Counted from the first letter of the stretch, positions 27,413-38,731 are shown. The stretch is 64,000 nucleotides of DNA from Lishizhenia tianjinensis (GCF_900116425.1 NZ_FPAS01000002.1:266537-330536); one strand, 5' to 3'. The notes: a model not told the origin generated them from the sequence alone. Numbers and translations are program-made.

Positions 27413-30400
27413 GTTCATCCGCAAGCTCGTCAACACCCTATGATGGGGTGAACTTACTTACCCGTTCTACTCAATTAGGGTTTGGTGTGCTTTATAATGC
27501 TACAATTAGATATAATAATTGCGGCCAGTTGTTAGATTGTGATATAACTTTTTCATCCACTACTTTATTCACTTATACAGGAGGTATACCTTTAAATAAC
27601 AAGTATGATTTTGAAACATATGCCTTGTCAGCTTTTGGTCATGGACATTGTTTGTACTGGGTAGATAATGGTCAGGATATAATGACGGGAGACTTTGATT
27701 TAGGAGAGTACAATAGGGCTATTAGTTATAACAATGAACTTGCTGGAAACCTCATTATGGCCGAAAGTTTTTCGAACGGAACTTGTTTGTATACAAATAT
27801 GGTAATGGATTCTTCTGCTTATTGTGCCAATGATACACTAGTGGATGTTTTATTATTGTCCAACAGCAGCTTACATTCCAATGGTGCTTGTGCTGACTCG
27901 TCTGATTTATACCTTGATATATTAAGTTTTGGAAATGATACCGTTAATTCCATTGATTTGAAATGGCAAGTAAATGGTGGTGCGATTCAGAGTCAATCAT
28001 GGTCAGGAAGCCTATTACCTTTTGATACACTATTAAATTTTTATCTGGGTCATTACGATTTTTCTGCAGATACAAACCATTATATGATATGGATAGATCA
28101 AGTAAATGGTGGAAATTTGTTCAATGGACAATTGGATACTATTATTCATCAGTTTACTACAGTTCCGTGTACACCTAATAACATAGGTGTTAATAATATC
28201 ATGTATTTCGATTCCAGTCTTTGTTACTTTCAAGAGGATGTAGAAGTTGAGCTGTACAACATGGGGCCAAATACGATTAGTAATTGTTGGATATACTATA
28301 GTGTTAATGATCTTTTTGTAGATAGTGTGTTCTGGACGGGTACCCTTTTACCAGGGGAAAGTGTTTCCAATATTGTATTAGGTTCACATTCAGATTTTAT
28401 TGGGATTCAGAATTTTAAAATTTGGTCAGCCATGCCAAACGGCGTGCTAGATACCTATACTCTGAATGATACAACAGAGTACTTCTACAAAGGTGAGCGA
28501 TTAAGTGGTGTGTACACAGTGGGCGATTCATTGAGTGATTTTGTTAGTTTGATAGAAGCAACAAAACAACTTTCTACTTACGGGTCTTGCAGTGATGTTA
28601 CTTTTAATGTGAAGTCTGGAGTTTACCTAGATGGTATTATATTGGATAAGGTTCCAGTAATCGATACAAGTCATAGTATAACTATTCAGTCATTAGCTGG
28701 GAATAAAGACAGTGTGCTAATACACTATAGTCTACCAACGTATAATAATGCTGGATTATCCTCACCAGCATTAGTGGATGTAAATTTAACGCGGCATCTG
28801 ACAATTAAAGATTTAACTTTTGAATACATTCAAACTGATGCTTTTAAAAAGTTAGTTCTATTGAGGGATAGTGTAGAATTTGTCCATTTGAAAAACATAG
28901 ATTTTAAAACTACAGATGTTCTAAATCAATCTTACTTTACCTATGGGGTTTACCTGTACGGGGGTGCAAATACTTCGAGTTATAATGGTGACTGTAGAAA
29001 TATTTTAGTTGATGAGTGTACGTTTACCAATTTTGGTTATGGAATTTATGTAGAGAATACGGCCAATACTTTTATAAATCAAGCACCGTTAAATTTAGTT
29101 ATTAAGAATTCCAAATTCTTCAATCAAAAACGATCAGCTATAAAAATTGATTATGGATCGCAGATTCAAATTGGTAACAATGAATTCTATGCCACTGATT
29201 TCGATTTTTTTGATCAGCCCCTTGTGAATTTGGAAAATGTTGATGATTTAAATTTAAATGCCAATAAGTTCAAAATTGATGGAGAGTTTAATTGCTTGAA
29301 AATTGTAGATTGTGAAGGGACAGATTCTACCGGGATTTGGATGACCAACAATATTTTTGATGCAAGGTCGGACAATTTTAACAAGGCCTTTGAGCTGGAT
29401 AACTCTGAATATCTTCACTTTCTTCATAATACGGTCGTTTATCAAAATTATGATCCTAGCTATTCTTCGTCAAACTTGGTTTTTGATCTTTCTAATATCG
29501 ATTCTTTCGAAGTGAAAAATAATATTTTCACCTTTAATAAGAAATTTATAAACGCCTATCAGTCTTCCCTTTCGTCTGAAGACAATTTGTTTTTTACTCC
29601 CACAAATTCAGGGTATTCTTTCGGAAGTATTAACTTCAATAGTTTTGCTGATGTCTCTGATTATCTAACTAATTCTGGTTATGATACCAATTCAATTGCT
29701 TTAAACCCCATGTTTAGCGATTCGGTTTTGTTTAAACCAACAAATGTTTTGATAAATGGAGTGGCGAATTATTTACCAAATGTTTCGCTTGATTTTAACG
29801 GAGTAGTTAGGGATACACTTAACCCCGACTTAGGAGCATTAGAGTTTGATGTATTTAACTATAATTTAGGCGTAAATAATTCGACCCTATTAGATACATC
29901 TTTATGCGTTGGTTCTAATTATAATTTTTCGATACCGGTCACCAATTTTGGTTCACAAATAGTAGATAGTTTTTTTGTGTATATCAATTATGAAAATGCA
30001 TTTTATGATACGCTACAAATTCAACAAACTCTTACTCCCGGTACATCGAGCGTGGTTAATTTAGGTTTAATACCCGTGCAAAGTGGGATATTGAGTTCAT
30101 TAACCATCACTTTAGTTTCACCGAATGGTCAAATAGATCAAGATGGCTCCAATAACACAGGAGAAATAGTGGTTCATTCAAGATTGTCTGGTGCGTATAC
30201 CGTGGGGGATGTTAGTTCTGATTTTGACCACCTTTTGGAAGCATTGACTTACATTCAAGACTACGGTGTTTGTGGTAAAGTTGTCTTGAACCTTATTGAT
30301 GGGATTCATTCCAACCAAACCAATTCACCTATAGAACTTTCACCTTTCCTTGGAATGGGTTCAGATTCCTTAATCATCCAATCCTTGGCTCAAGATTCAT

Positions 30401-31965
30401 CAGCTGTAACTTTATTTGGGGAATTTGGGATGTTCGATTTTTACAGATTAAAAAATGTACATTTTAAGTATCTTACCTTCTTTGACCCTAGTTATAATCA
30501 GAATGGTCCAAATTTCACATTAGGTGCGTTGATGGTAAGAAACGTCCAACATTTAAGTTTTACTCAATGTACTTTTTCTGGGTTTTATAGACTATATATG
30601 TATACAGATAACTCCATCTATAGTAAATTGGACAGTGTGTTTTTTGATTCTTGTGCATTTAATAATGCTACCAGCTTAAGGGTTGGAATAACGATTTCAG
30701 CTGAGCCTAGCGGCTTTTTTAAAGTTTCTAATTCTAGATTTACGGGAGGTACTATTCAATTGGAAAAAATTGATTCATTAGTATTTTATAATTCTCAATT
30801 AAAAAACTATTCAACTACATTTAAAAACTTTAGAAAACTAGGGGTTTGGAACAATCATTTCTACAGTGCTATCTCTGTGTTGAATCAGCAAGATACAGCG
30901 TTAATCTATAATAACTTCTTCTCTTCTGATGAAAGACAGTTGAGCTTAAGTGGGAATGGATTAAAATGGGTGAGTCATAATAATTTTAGAAAAACGGGCA
31001 CGTCTTTAGAAGGAATAGTATGGTTAGGTGGTAATAGTATGACTACTCAATTCCCTAATGTGAAAATTGTTAATAATATTTTCAAAGTAGACTCAGGAGG
31101 TTTTGTCTACCAAGGAGTTCTTTTTAATATTCAAGGATTGAACTGGGAGATAGATAAAAATATTTATCATCATGTAACCGATTCTTTTTCTGAGGAATAC
31201 AATGTGGGGCAAGAGATATACAAAACCTATGATGAATGGAAGGCACTTGGGCTAGATCAAAATTCTTATTTTGTGAACCCTAATTATAGTTCTCTTATTG
31301 ATTTACATGTTGATAATTTAGCTCAAGCAGACAGTGCTGCTGAATTGGTTGATTTTGTTTTAACTGACATTGATGGAGACCTCAGAAATCCATTATTTCC
31401 GGATATAGGGGCAGATGAGTTTGATGTAAATTATTCTACCTACAGAGATTTAGGGATAGATTCCGTTATTTCTCCTTCAATTAATTCTTGTTGGCACAAC
31501 GATTCTATACATGTATTGTTGAGGAATTATTCCCAATTTACTATAGATTCATTTAAAGTTGAATTAAGGTTGTTTGGTCGACTAATAGACTCATTTTGGG
31601 TATACCAAAGTTTACCCACGCAAGCACAATATGTTTTAAAAATTAAAAAGTTTAATTTCAATACCAATACATATTACGATTTCAATGTAAATATAAGTCT
31701 CCCTAACGGTATGTACGATCATAATTCAACAAATGATGATTTGCAAGTAGAGTTTCACTACCTAAACCAATTAGAAATAGAAGAGCAGTCATTGGAAGAT
31801 TGTGACGGAGGAGTAAAGCTAGCTGTACCTTTGCACCCGGACGCCAGTTATATTTGGAGTACAGGTAGTACGGATAATGCGATTAATACGAATGTTCCAG
31901 GAACATACTATTGTACCATGACCTTGTTTAATTGTACACAAACTGCAACCAAAACCCTAAATTAA
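27406..31965 (+). pseudogene. Downstream part of frameshifted secreted protein: degenerate matrixin plus beta-helix repeats
   Basis: Open from 27406 (an independent GTG start is possible at 27448, giving 1505 residues). The first about 90 residues look like a matrixin domain: YNNCGQLLDCDITF, then DFETYALSAFGHGHCLYWV where the family has HELGHxHxLxHV. The first zinc His, the catalytic Glu and the third His are Ser, Ala and Trp, so proteolysis is unlikely. The rest is two large right-handed beta-helix units, each introduced by a similar block (LSGVYTVGDSLSDF and LSGAYTVGDVSSDF), joined by CARDB-like beta domains. It ends with a Cys-rich SYIWSTGSTDNAINT segment and has no T9SS sorting domain. 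The coding frame is otherwise intact over 4.5 kb. Confidence 0.7.
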
Positions 31966-31973
31966 TATTGACC

Positions 31974-34895
31974 ATGAAAAATCTATTGATTCAACTATTT
32001 GCGGCATTTACCTTCATTGGATATGGGCAAATATCATTGACCAAAAATTATATCGCTACAGATGGAAGCGTAATTCAGCACATTACGGGAAATTTGGAAG
32101 TTGAAGATGGAATTATTGCTGGAGTGGAACTTGTGGAAAATGGACATTCCTATCCAGTTATTAAAATTGGGTTAGATGGAGATATTGTGTGGAAGTGTAC
32201 TCCAAATGAGGTGAATTATACCAGTACTATTCAAGACAGGATTAAATGGAATCTTTCCGTTTTAGACTCCTGCATATATGGAGCAGCTTATGATTATTAC
32301 GGCAACAAAACGCACGTGGTAAGAATTAATAAACATTCTGGAGAATTATATTGGACTAAGACATTTGTCACCTATTATGACGCGGATATGACGCTCAGAG
32401 CTGCTGGTGACGATGAAGTTATGTTTATGGATCATTCCAGTGTTTTACGTGTTATTGATAAACAATCTGGAAATGTTGTTCAAGCTAAGAACTTTAATTC
32501 AACAGATGGAATTGCCATTATAGATAATGAAAATAATATTTATGTTTCTACCCTTGACCACTTGTATAAATTCAATGGAAATGATTTAAATACGCTTTTA
32601 TGGAAGCGTGAGTATAGTATCAATAATAATGTTCGAATACGACACATGTTTTGCGATGAGGAGGATAGAATATGGGTGTTGGGAGAAGTATCATTTTTTG
32701 CAATTTCAAATGGGAACTATGGCATAGTAAATAAAGATGACGGAAGTTTAAATGTTACACAGAATGCTTATGGTTCCTACCGAATGTCAGATAGAGTGGA
32801 TATTGGAGATTTTTTTTATATGTCAGCTTTGCCTTTATCAACAGGTTCAGGAACCAGTCCAATGATTGTATATGAGGTTGATAAGGAAAATTTGATGGTT
32901 ACAAATTTTTATTATGAGTATATAAATTTTACTAATCCACAATCAACGCAGGGCAATGGAGAGCAAGAAGCCTTCAGTTTGGATGTAGATTGTAGTGGAA
33001 ATATTTATGTAACCGGTAAGTACGATTTCTCTGTTTTGTCTCTAGGTCTATGGGGAGGGTACAAGGTGAATAAAGCAACAGGGTTAACTGAATACGAGTT
33101 TACTGTTATTAATGATTCTGTGGCAGAAGAAGACTTTAGTAAAGGGGTAGGTATGCATGTTATTAATAATGTGCCTTATGTTTTGGGTGAACTCGAAATA
33201 ATTAATAACCAGTCATATAATTCGACCAGGGGATACTTGATTGTTTTAGATAGTCTTACAGGAGAGTTTCTTGTAAAAAAAGAAATCGGTGATGGAGGAA
33301 ACCAAGATGTTGAGGTTTTAGATCTTGTTGATTTTGGAGGTGTATTGGTTTCATTAGTTGATTACGGAGATTCTTTAGGGTTATCGGGATATTTATCAAG
33401 CGGAACATCAATTTGGCAAGAGTCTTTAGTAGATACCTTAAAAAAGGGTGAAGGAAGTTTATGTAAAGATAATTCTGGTCTTTATGTTAGCTATGTAAAG
33501 GAGGTTACAAATGCTCAGGGTGGAGTGAGTTATTCGGCATTAAAAATAGCTCATATGAATAGTGCTACGGGACAAATTCTTAATACTGATGAGCTAATAA
33601 TGAGTCAAAATGATGTGAAAATAATAGATAGTTACGCTCAAGCAGATTCAGTATATGTTTTTTATCAAAAAGGTAGTGTCGTAAATTGCGTTGTTTGGAA
33701 CGCTAGCTCTTCCTTTTCAAATGAAATATTAATTGAGTCGGCCGGAAGTAATCTCAGTTATGATGGAAGCTTGAATCTAATATGTAGTGATTCTTCCTAT
33801 GTCTATTACGCGGGAAGCGATAAGATTTATTCCTTGGATTTAAATTCACTTATTCTCACACAGGGAAATACTTTTGGTTTAAAGAGTAATTATGAGATTG
33901 TATTAAATAACAATGATCTTTTGGTGGTGGGAGAGAATAATCAGAATCAAGCTGTTTTCTATGAGGTGGATAAAACAACTTTGAGCCTAAACTGGGAAAC
34001 AAACTATGGGGTTGGAAAACTTACCCGAATATCCATTGCAAATGATAGTACCCTAATTCTAGGTGGGGATGTGAACGATAGTATGACAGTCATTGCTGTT
34101 TCCGCAATGGATGGAAGTGTTTATTGGAATCAAAAGTATAAACATAACGGAGTGTTAAGTGAGCTCAGGGATCTACAATTGTTTAAAGACTCAACGGCGA
34201 TTCTAGTAGCTGGAACCGATAATATTCATCCAACATGGACTTCAAATATAGTTTACCAAATTTATTCTGTGCAGGGAGATAGTTTATGGACATCTGTGCT
34301 GAGTTCAGAAATTGGAGCAAAATCTAAACCCAATGTTGCTACCATCCAGAATCAAGACGAAATATGGGTAGGGGGAAAAATAAATACGAGTACACTGGGT
34401 AAACATGGAGTGCTCCATAAGATTTCTCCCTCTGATCAATTGCTCCAATTAGATTGTTTTGGAGATGTTGGGGGTACGGCCTATTTAGATTCTTGTGGAA
34501 TATGTGTGGGAGGTAACTCAGGTATTCTTGCCTGTATTAAAGATTGTGATAGCCTATGGGGAGGAACGGCCTTTGTTGACAGTTGTAATATATGTGCAGG
34601 AGGAGCAACAGGTGTTAGTCCAGTTCTTGATCCTCTTCTATGCGATTTGGGTATTGATAAAGATGATTTCCCCTCTCTTCAATTAATTCCAAATCCAACT
34701 CAAGGAATGGTCCGTATTGAAGGAAGGGATGATATCGAATTGAATACAAAAGTATATGATAGTAGAGGCAGTCTAGTAATTGAAGCAGGGAATAAAAGAG
34801 TTATAGATCTCACATCGTTAGCACCGGGTGTTTACAACTTTGTACTTGATGTGGAAGACGAAGTCGTACGACGAAAGATTATTAAATTTGAATAA
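31974..34895 (+). CDS. T9SS type A exported propeller-like protein
   Basis: 973 residues from the ATG at 31974, where the signal peptide MKNLLIQLFAAFTFIGYGQ begins. The body (about 20-840) is a series of WD/PQQ-like strands (for example GELYWTKTF, YKFNGNDL, GSVYWNQKY). Two copies of a Cys-rich motif follow, GGTAYLDSCGICVGGNSG and GGTAFVDSCNICAGGATG, a module I know from the stalks of T9SS cargo. A type A sorting domain closes the protein (LQLIPNPTQGMVRIEG to VRRKIIKFE). It starts 8 bases after the split gene and is probably in its operon. Likely surface-exposed; function unknown. Confidence 0.82.
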   Translation: MKNLLIQLFAAFTFIGYGQISLTKNYIATDGSVIQHITGNLEVEDGIIAGVELVENGHSYPVIKIGLDGDIVWKCTPNEVNYTSTIQDRIKWNLSVLDSCIYGAAYDYYGNKTHVVRINKHSGELYWTKTFVTYYDADMTLRAAGDDEVMFMDHSSVLRVIDKQSGNVVQAKNFNSTDGIAIIDNENNIYVSTLDHLYKFNGNDLNTLLWKREYSINNNVRIRHMFCDEEDRIWVLGEVSFFAISNGNYGIVNKDDGSLNVTQNAYGSYRMSDRVDIGDFFYMSALPLSTGSGTSPMIVYEVDKENLMVTNFYYEYINFTNPQSTQGNGEQEAFSLDVDCSGNIYVTGKYDFSVLSLGLWGGYKVNKATGLTEYEFTVINDSVAEEDFSKGVGMHVINNVPYVLGELEIINNQSYNSTRGYLIVLDSLTGEFLVKKEIGDGGNQDVEVLDLVDFGGVLVSLVDYGDSLGLSGYLSSGTSIWQESLVDTLKKGEGSLCKDNSGLYVSYVKEVTNAQGGVSYSALKIAHMNSATGQILNTDELIMSQNDVKIIDSYAQADSVYVFYQKGSVVNCVVWNASSSFSNEILIESAGSNLSYDGSLNLICSDSSYVYYAGSDKIYSLDLNSLILTQGNTFGLKSNYEIVLNNNDLLVVGENNQNQAVFYEVDKTTLSLNWETNYGVGKLTRISIANDSTLILGGDVNDSMTVIAVSAMDGSVYWNQKYKHNGVLSELRDLQLFKDSTAILVAGTDNIHPTWTSNIVYQIYSVQGDSLWTSVLSSEIGAKSKPNVATIQNQDEIWVGGKINTSTLGKHGVLHKISPSDQLLQLDCFGDVGGTAYLDSCGICVGGNSGILACIKDCDSLWGGTAFVDSCNICAGGATGVSPVLDPLLCDLGIDKDDFPSLQLIPNPTQGMVRIEGRDDIELNTKVYDSRGSLVIEAGNKRVIDLTSLAPGVYNFVLDVEDEVVRRKIIKFE

Positions 34896-34900
34896 ATAAA

Positions 34901-34935
34901 AAAAGCCCCTCAAACTAAATTTGAGGGGCTTTTTT
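34901..34935. terminator. Bidirectional terminator
   Basis: AAAAGCCCCTCAAA/TTTGAGGGGCTTTT stem with A-run on one side and T-run on the other. It serves both the T9SS gene and the convergent thioredoxin-like gene. Confidence 0.92.
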
Positions 34936-34951
34936 ATTCTGATTTGCATTC

Positions 34952-36157
34952 CTATTGAATAGCAACACGTTTGATCTTTGTTTCCCCTCTCGTTACTTTA
35001 AATCCAGCGGCAATTAAATAATCTTCGATTTCCTTGGCTGTCATATCATAGAGTTTACCTCTATCTATCCCTTTGTTTAAAAGTGTGTAATTCAAGTATT
35101 CATCTTTCATGGTATACACTTCTCCACTTTTATTTTCTAAGTGCTTTAAGAATACGCTAAAAGGCGTGTATAAATAATAGGTGCCTTCCATCACACTGTC
35201 GTTGTGAATTGCTGTATGCGGTAAGCTATCAATGGAAAGTTCGTTTTGTACCGCAGTGTACTTTTCCCATTTTACTTGTACTCCTAAGTTCTTTTCTAAT
35301 TGAGAAATAATAGCTGCAGTAGCCTCTTTCTGATTGGTAGAAGTAGCGTTGAAAACTAAATCATAGGCAGTGGTATCGCCCGAAAGATCGTTTACATAAA
35401 CCTCCGACGGTAAGTTGTAGATTTCAGATATGATGGTCTTCAAGGTTGCACCGTGAAAAGTAACTTTAGCTGTATCTCCCTTAAACAGCATTTTGTTTCC
35501 GTAGTACCCAGGCGCTAAAGAAGGTCTTAACACTTGTTGTTGCAAAGCTGTTGGCATGTCTTTGTTGTCTCCATGCGCTAAAAAGTAGGCCGTTCTGTAC
35601 AATGGATCTTCTCCCGCTAAATAACCTCTGTAGGGTAAAGCTTCTTTTTCAGAGGTGTTTTCTTTTTGGGCTTGTTCTAATTTTCCTTTGGCCAAAATTT
35701 CAACCAAATCTTCTTTGGTTAAGTGGTGGGTTTGGTGCACTACCTTTCCTTCAGGATTGATAACGTAGACCTGAGGAATAGCAGTTATTTTGTAGTTTTT
35801 AAAATCTTCTCTGCTTTCATTTACACCTATCCAAAAGTTGTAATTGGTATGCTTTACAAAATTTTCAACCTTTACCAACTTCTCAGTGCTGATTGCTAAA
35901 AACTGTACGTTTTGATCTTTGAATTCTGTATATAACTTGTCCATTTTTGGAAAGGAAGCTACACAAGGAGAACACCAAGTAGCCCAGAAGTCAAGCACTA
36001 CGTATTTCCCCTTTAAACTCTCTAATGTTGGGTTCACCTTATCGGCTTTATTAAATACGTGATCTACATGAACCTCAGGGGCAACTGCTCCTATTTCTAA
36101 TTGTGCATTTGCACTCAATGCAAAGCAAAAACCTAATATTCCTAGCAATTTTTTCAT
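34952..36157 (-). CDS. TlpA-like thioredoxin-fold protein with C-terminal DUF3738-like domain, paralogue 1
   Basis: 401 residues from the ATG at 36157, where the signal peptide MKKLLGILGFCFALSANAQ starts; an upstream in-frame start would lack a signal. The thioredoxin/AhpC-TSA domain (about 22-165) has the active-site pair in DFWATWCSPC (Cys about 73 and 76) and the cis-Pro segment AIPQVYVINPEGKV. The C-terminal region (about 235-400) has the pattern of DUF3738-like domains (LKTIISEIYNLPSEVYVN, YDLVFNATSTNQKEA, LEKNLGVQVKWEKY). Probably a periplasmic thiol reductase or disulfide handler. A paralogue with the same layout lies at 60664. A weak -7 box (CATCTTTG) ends 5 bases before the start. 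Confidence 0.8.
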   Translation of the reverse strand: MKKLLGILGFCFALSANAQLEIGAVAPEVHVDHVFNKADKVNPTLESLKGKYVVLDFWATWCSPCVASFPKMDKLYTEFKDQNVQFLAISTEKLVKVENFVKHTNYNFWIGVNESREDFKNYKITAIPQVYVINPEGKVVHQTHHLTKEDLVEILAKGKLEQAQKENTSEKEALPYRGYLAGEDPLYRTAYFLAHGDNKDMPTALQQQVLRPSLAPGYYGNKMLFKGDTAKVTFHGATLKTIISEIYNLPSEVYVNDLSGDTTAYDLVFNATSTNQKEATAAIISQLEKNLGVQVKWEKYTAVQNELSIDSLPHTAIHNDSVMEGTYYLYTPFSVFLKHLENKSGEVYTMKDEYLNYTLLNKGIDRGKLYDMTAKEIEDYLIAAGFKVTRGETKIKRVAIQ

Positions 36158-36241
36158 GGCCGCAAAGATGCGAAAAATGTAAGTTTTGTAGGCTTGAGAA
36201 GCTGGCGTAAAATCAGAAAGACTTGTAAAGCTATTAAGGTG

Positions 36242-36384
36242 CAAACGGCCGGGCCATCCATTTTAGTCCCCCTAAAAATTACCAAACAAGACTAAGGCCA
36301 GGTAGCACTTCCGCTGGTCGTACTCCCTTGCCCAATTCTTGCTAGTTACTTTTTAAGGGGCGCAGCCATTGCTGTCCCTGTTTG
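36242..36384. repeat. 143-bp covarying hairpin element, copy A
   Basis: Begins CAAACGGCCGGG and ends TCCCTGTTTG, with the ends complementary. The stem 27-42 pairs with 104-119 (CCCC-TAAAAA against TTTTTAAGGGG, two or three mismatches), and inner stems continue to a loop holding CACTTCCGCTGGTCGTA. It aligns over all 143 bases without a gap to 45992-46134. Confidence 0.8.
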
Positions 36385-36465
36385 GGGTGTAGATTGGAAA
36401 ATGGAAATTGGAGATTTTATAAGGGATTTTGCTTGTCGCTCGGTACCCAAGCTTGAGAATTTTAC

Positions 36466-36486
36466 TGACTACCCGCAATTCTATCC
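36466..36486 (-). repeat. 21-bp repeat copy 1
   Basis: Exact match to the consensus TGACTACCCGCAAT...CTATCC on the plus strand. I use '-' for copies reading TGACT first and '+' for copies reading GGATAG first. Confidence 0.9.
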
Positions 36487-36548
36487 TAAACAATTCAAAA
36501 TTATTAAGTCAAAATTCAAAATAAAAGATGGTTAGTAGAGAGTTTTAC

Positions 36549-36569
36549 TGACTACCCGCTATTCTATCC
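36549..36569 (-). repeat. 21-bp repeat copy 2
   Basis: One mismatch (CGCTATT for CGCAATT). Same orientation as copy 1, 83 bp further on. Confidence 0.9.
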
Positions 36570-36681
36570 CGTCGAGGATTCAAAGATTAAAAGTCAATAT
36601 TCAAAAACTAAAGAGCTTACTAAAATTCGTAGCAATTCACCAAGAAGTCACGTAAAGGTCCCTCAAATCTTTCAAATTCAC

Positions 36682-36702
36682 TGACTACCCGCAATTCTAT
36701 CC
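36682..36702 (-). repeat. 21-bp repeat copy 3
   Basis: Exact match, same orientation as copies 1 and 2, 133 bp beyond copy 2. Confidence 0.9.
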
Positions 36703-36795
36703 CAAGTAGATTAGAAATTAGAAATTGGATATTTGAAATTCCAGTTTAGATATAAGGTCGCTCGAAGTTTTCGAATTTAAAGGGTGTGAATTCAA

Positions 36796-36830
36796 TAAAA
36801 AAAGTGATACACTTCTTTGCGCATCACTTT
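36796..36830 (-). terminator. Terminator of the thi operon
   Basis: On the minus strand AAAGTGAT pairs with ATCACTTT and runs into T residues, just after the thiH stop. Confidence 0.8.
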
Positions 36831-36839
36831 CTTAGATTT

Positions 36840-37946
36840 TTATTGTAGACTCAAGTCCCAGTCTTTAAAGACCGGTTCGTAGCCTTGTTGTTTTATGACT
36901 TCTATGAAGGTTTCCGTTGAACGTTTATCATCAATTTCGAATTGTTCTAGGTTTACCTCTGGGTTGGCATATCCTCCAGGGTCTGTTTTAGAATCGGCAG
37001 AGATACTCGTGATTCCCAACTTTATAATATTGTTTCTAAAGGTTTCCGACTCTCGGGTTGACATACTTAACTCTACCTCTTGATTAAATATTCTGTAGGC
37101 ACATATGAGTTGTACTAATTCTCTATCTGTCATAACCGATTTCAACTCAATTCCTCCTGCACATGGTCTTAAACGCGGGAAGGAAATGGAATATTTAGTT
37201 TTCCAATAAGTACGTTCTAAGTAATCTAAATGAGCGGCGCAATAGAAAGTATCTGTTCTCCAATCTTCTAAACCGAAAAGTACTCCGAGTCCCATTTTGT
37301 GGATGCCTGCTTTTCCTAATCTATCGTGGGTATCCACACGGTAATCAAAATTCGACTTTTTCCCTTTAGGGTGATGGATTTTATAATCGTCCTTGTGGTA
37401 AGTTTCTTGATAAACCAATACCGTATTAAGACCTGCAGCAATTAACTTTTCATAATCTTCTTGGTCGAGCGGTTGCACTTCCATGGCAATATGAGAAAAG
37501 TAAGGTTTGATCAGTTCAATTGCATTTAAGAAATAATCCACCCCCACTGTTTTGTTGGCTTCACCAGTAACAATAAGAATGTGATCGTACCCCATGGATT
37601 TGATGATTTTAACTTCAGCTAAAATCTCTTCATCTGTTAAGGTTTTTCTGTCGATTTTTACATCTAAACTAAACCCACAGTAGGTACAAATGTTCTGGCA
37701 TTCATTCGAAAGGTACATAGGGATGTACATTTGAATGGTTTTCCCAAAACGCTCTTGGGTAAGCTTCTGACTCAAAGCTGCCATTTGCTCTAGATAAGGT
37801 GCGGCAGCAGGAGAAATCAAGGCTTTGAAATCTTCTAAATCACGCTTTGGTTTGCTTAAAGCACGTTCAACATCCTGTGCGGTTTTGTTATAAATACTCG
37901 CCTTTGTGCTGTCCCAATCTATCTTGTTAACTTCTTCTTTGAACAT
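36840..37946 (-). CDS. thiH: 2-iminoacetate synthase ThiH (radical SAM)
   Basis: 368 residues. A radical SAM cluster motif CxxxCxxC is seen in CQNICTYCGF (Cys about 83, 87, 90), placed after an N-terminal helix region as in ThiH. ThiH cleaves tyrosine to dehydroglycine and p-cresol, giving the glycine-derived part of the thiazole of thiamine. ThiG then uses it. Motifs VTGEANKTVG, EVQPLDQEDYEKL and SISADSKTDPGGY are typical. Last gene of the riboswitch-controlled operon, 18 bases after thiG. Confidence 0.95.
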   Translation of the reverse strand: MFKEEVNKIDWDSTKASIYNKTAQDVERALSKPKRDLEDFKALISPAAAPYLEQMAALSQKLTQERFGKTIQMYIPMYLSNECQNICTYCGFSLDVKIDRKTLTDEEILAEVKIIKSMGYDHILIVTGEANKTVGVDYFLNAIELIKPYFSHIAMEVQPLDQEDYEKLIAAGLNTVLVYQETYHKDDYKIHHPKGKKSNFDYRVDTHDRLGKAGIHKMGLGVLFGLEDWRTDTFYCAAHLDYLERTYWKTKYSISFPRLRPCAGGIELKSVMTDRELVQLICAYRIFNQEVELSMSTRESETFRNNIIKLGITSISADSKTDPGGYANPEVNLEQFEIDDKRSTETFIEVIKQQGYEPVFKDWDLSLQ

Positions 37947-37964
37947 AGCTCCCTTTCTTTTTAA

Positions 37965-38726
37965 TTAATCCGCTAAAAAACTAGTCAATGGACTACTTGC
38001 TACAGCTGTGTTTTGTATTCCACCTAGTTTTGCTTCGTATGCCATTCTTCCTGCCTCTACTGCTTGTTTAAAAGCAATGGCCATTTTAACAGGATCACCT
38101 GCAACAGCAATTGCCGTATTCACCAAAACAGCGTCAGCTCCAAGTTCCATAGCCTCAGCTGCATGAGACGGTGCACCCAAACCTGCATCAACAATAATGG
38201 GAACCCTTGATTGATCCACAATGATCTCAATGAAATCACGTGTTCTCACCCCTTTGTTTGAACCAATAGGTGCTCCCAAAGGCATGACAGCTGCAGTACC
38301 TGCATCTTCTAAATGCTTACACAAAACTGGGTCTGCATGTATGTAAGGTAGAACGATGAAACCTTTTTTGGCCAATTCTTCTGTAGCTTTTAAAGTTTCA
38401 ATAGGATCTGGCATTAAATATTTTGGATCAGGGTGAATTTCCAATTTCACCAAGTTCGTTTCCAAAGCTTCTCTGGCCAATTCTGCTGCAAAGACTGCTT
38501 CTTTCGCATTTCTTACTCCCGATGTATTCGGTAGTAAATTAAATTGTTTATGGTTCAAATGACGTAAAATTCCGTCGTTTTCGTTTTGAACATCCACTCT
38601 TTTTAAAGCAACTGTTACCAATTCAGAACCACTTGCCAAAAGTGCTTCTTCCATCAATTGGTTACTACTGAATTTACCTGTTCCAGTAAATAAGCGCGAC
38701 TGAATTTCTATATCTCCTAATTTCAT
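37965..38726 (-). CDS. thiG: Thiazole synthase ThiG
   Basis: 253-residue TIM barrel that condenses deoxyxylulose phosphate, dehydroglycine and the ThiS thiocarboxylate to thiazole phosphate. Family marks seen: [11 protein letters not shown] near residue 12, VALKRVDV with the Schiff-base lysine (about K42 in this segment; the catalytic one is in [15 protein letters not shown] near 96), [10 protein letters not shown] near 128 and the phosphate loop [23 protein letters not shown] near 180. Five bases separate it from thiE. thiS and thiF are not in the window. Confidence 0.95.
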   Translation of the reverse strand: MKLGDIEIQSRLFTGTGKFSSNQLMEEALLASGSELVTVALKRVDVQNENDGILRHLNHKQFNLLPNTSGVRNAKEAVFAAELAREALETNLVKLEIHPDPKYLMPDPIETLKATEELAKKGFIVLPYIHADPVLCKHLEDAGTAAVMPLGAPIGSNKGVRTRDFIEIIVDQSRVPIIVDAGLGAPSHAAEAMELGADAVLVNTAIAVAGDPVKMAIAFKQAVEAGRMAYEAKLGGIQNTAVASSPLTSFLAD

Positions 38727-38731
38727 ATTCC

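Larger units (their letters stand above)
36158..36839. other. 682-bp intergenic region packed with repeats
   Basis: No gene supported. It holds 143-bp hairpin element A, three direct copies of the 21-bp repeat, AT-rich filler built from words such as ATTCAAA and GAAATTGGA, and the thiH terminator. Confidence 0.75.

Noticed and set aside
36466-36702. CRISPR-like array of three repeats
   Set aside because: Only three copies with unequal spacing (83 and 133 bases), the same repeat is scattered in both orientations over 28 kb, and no cas genes are present.
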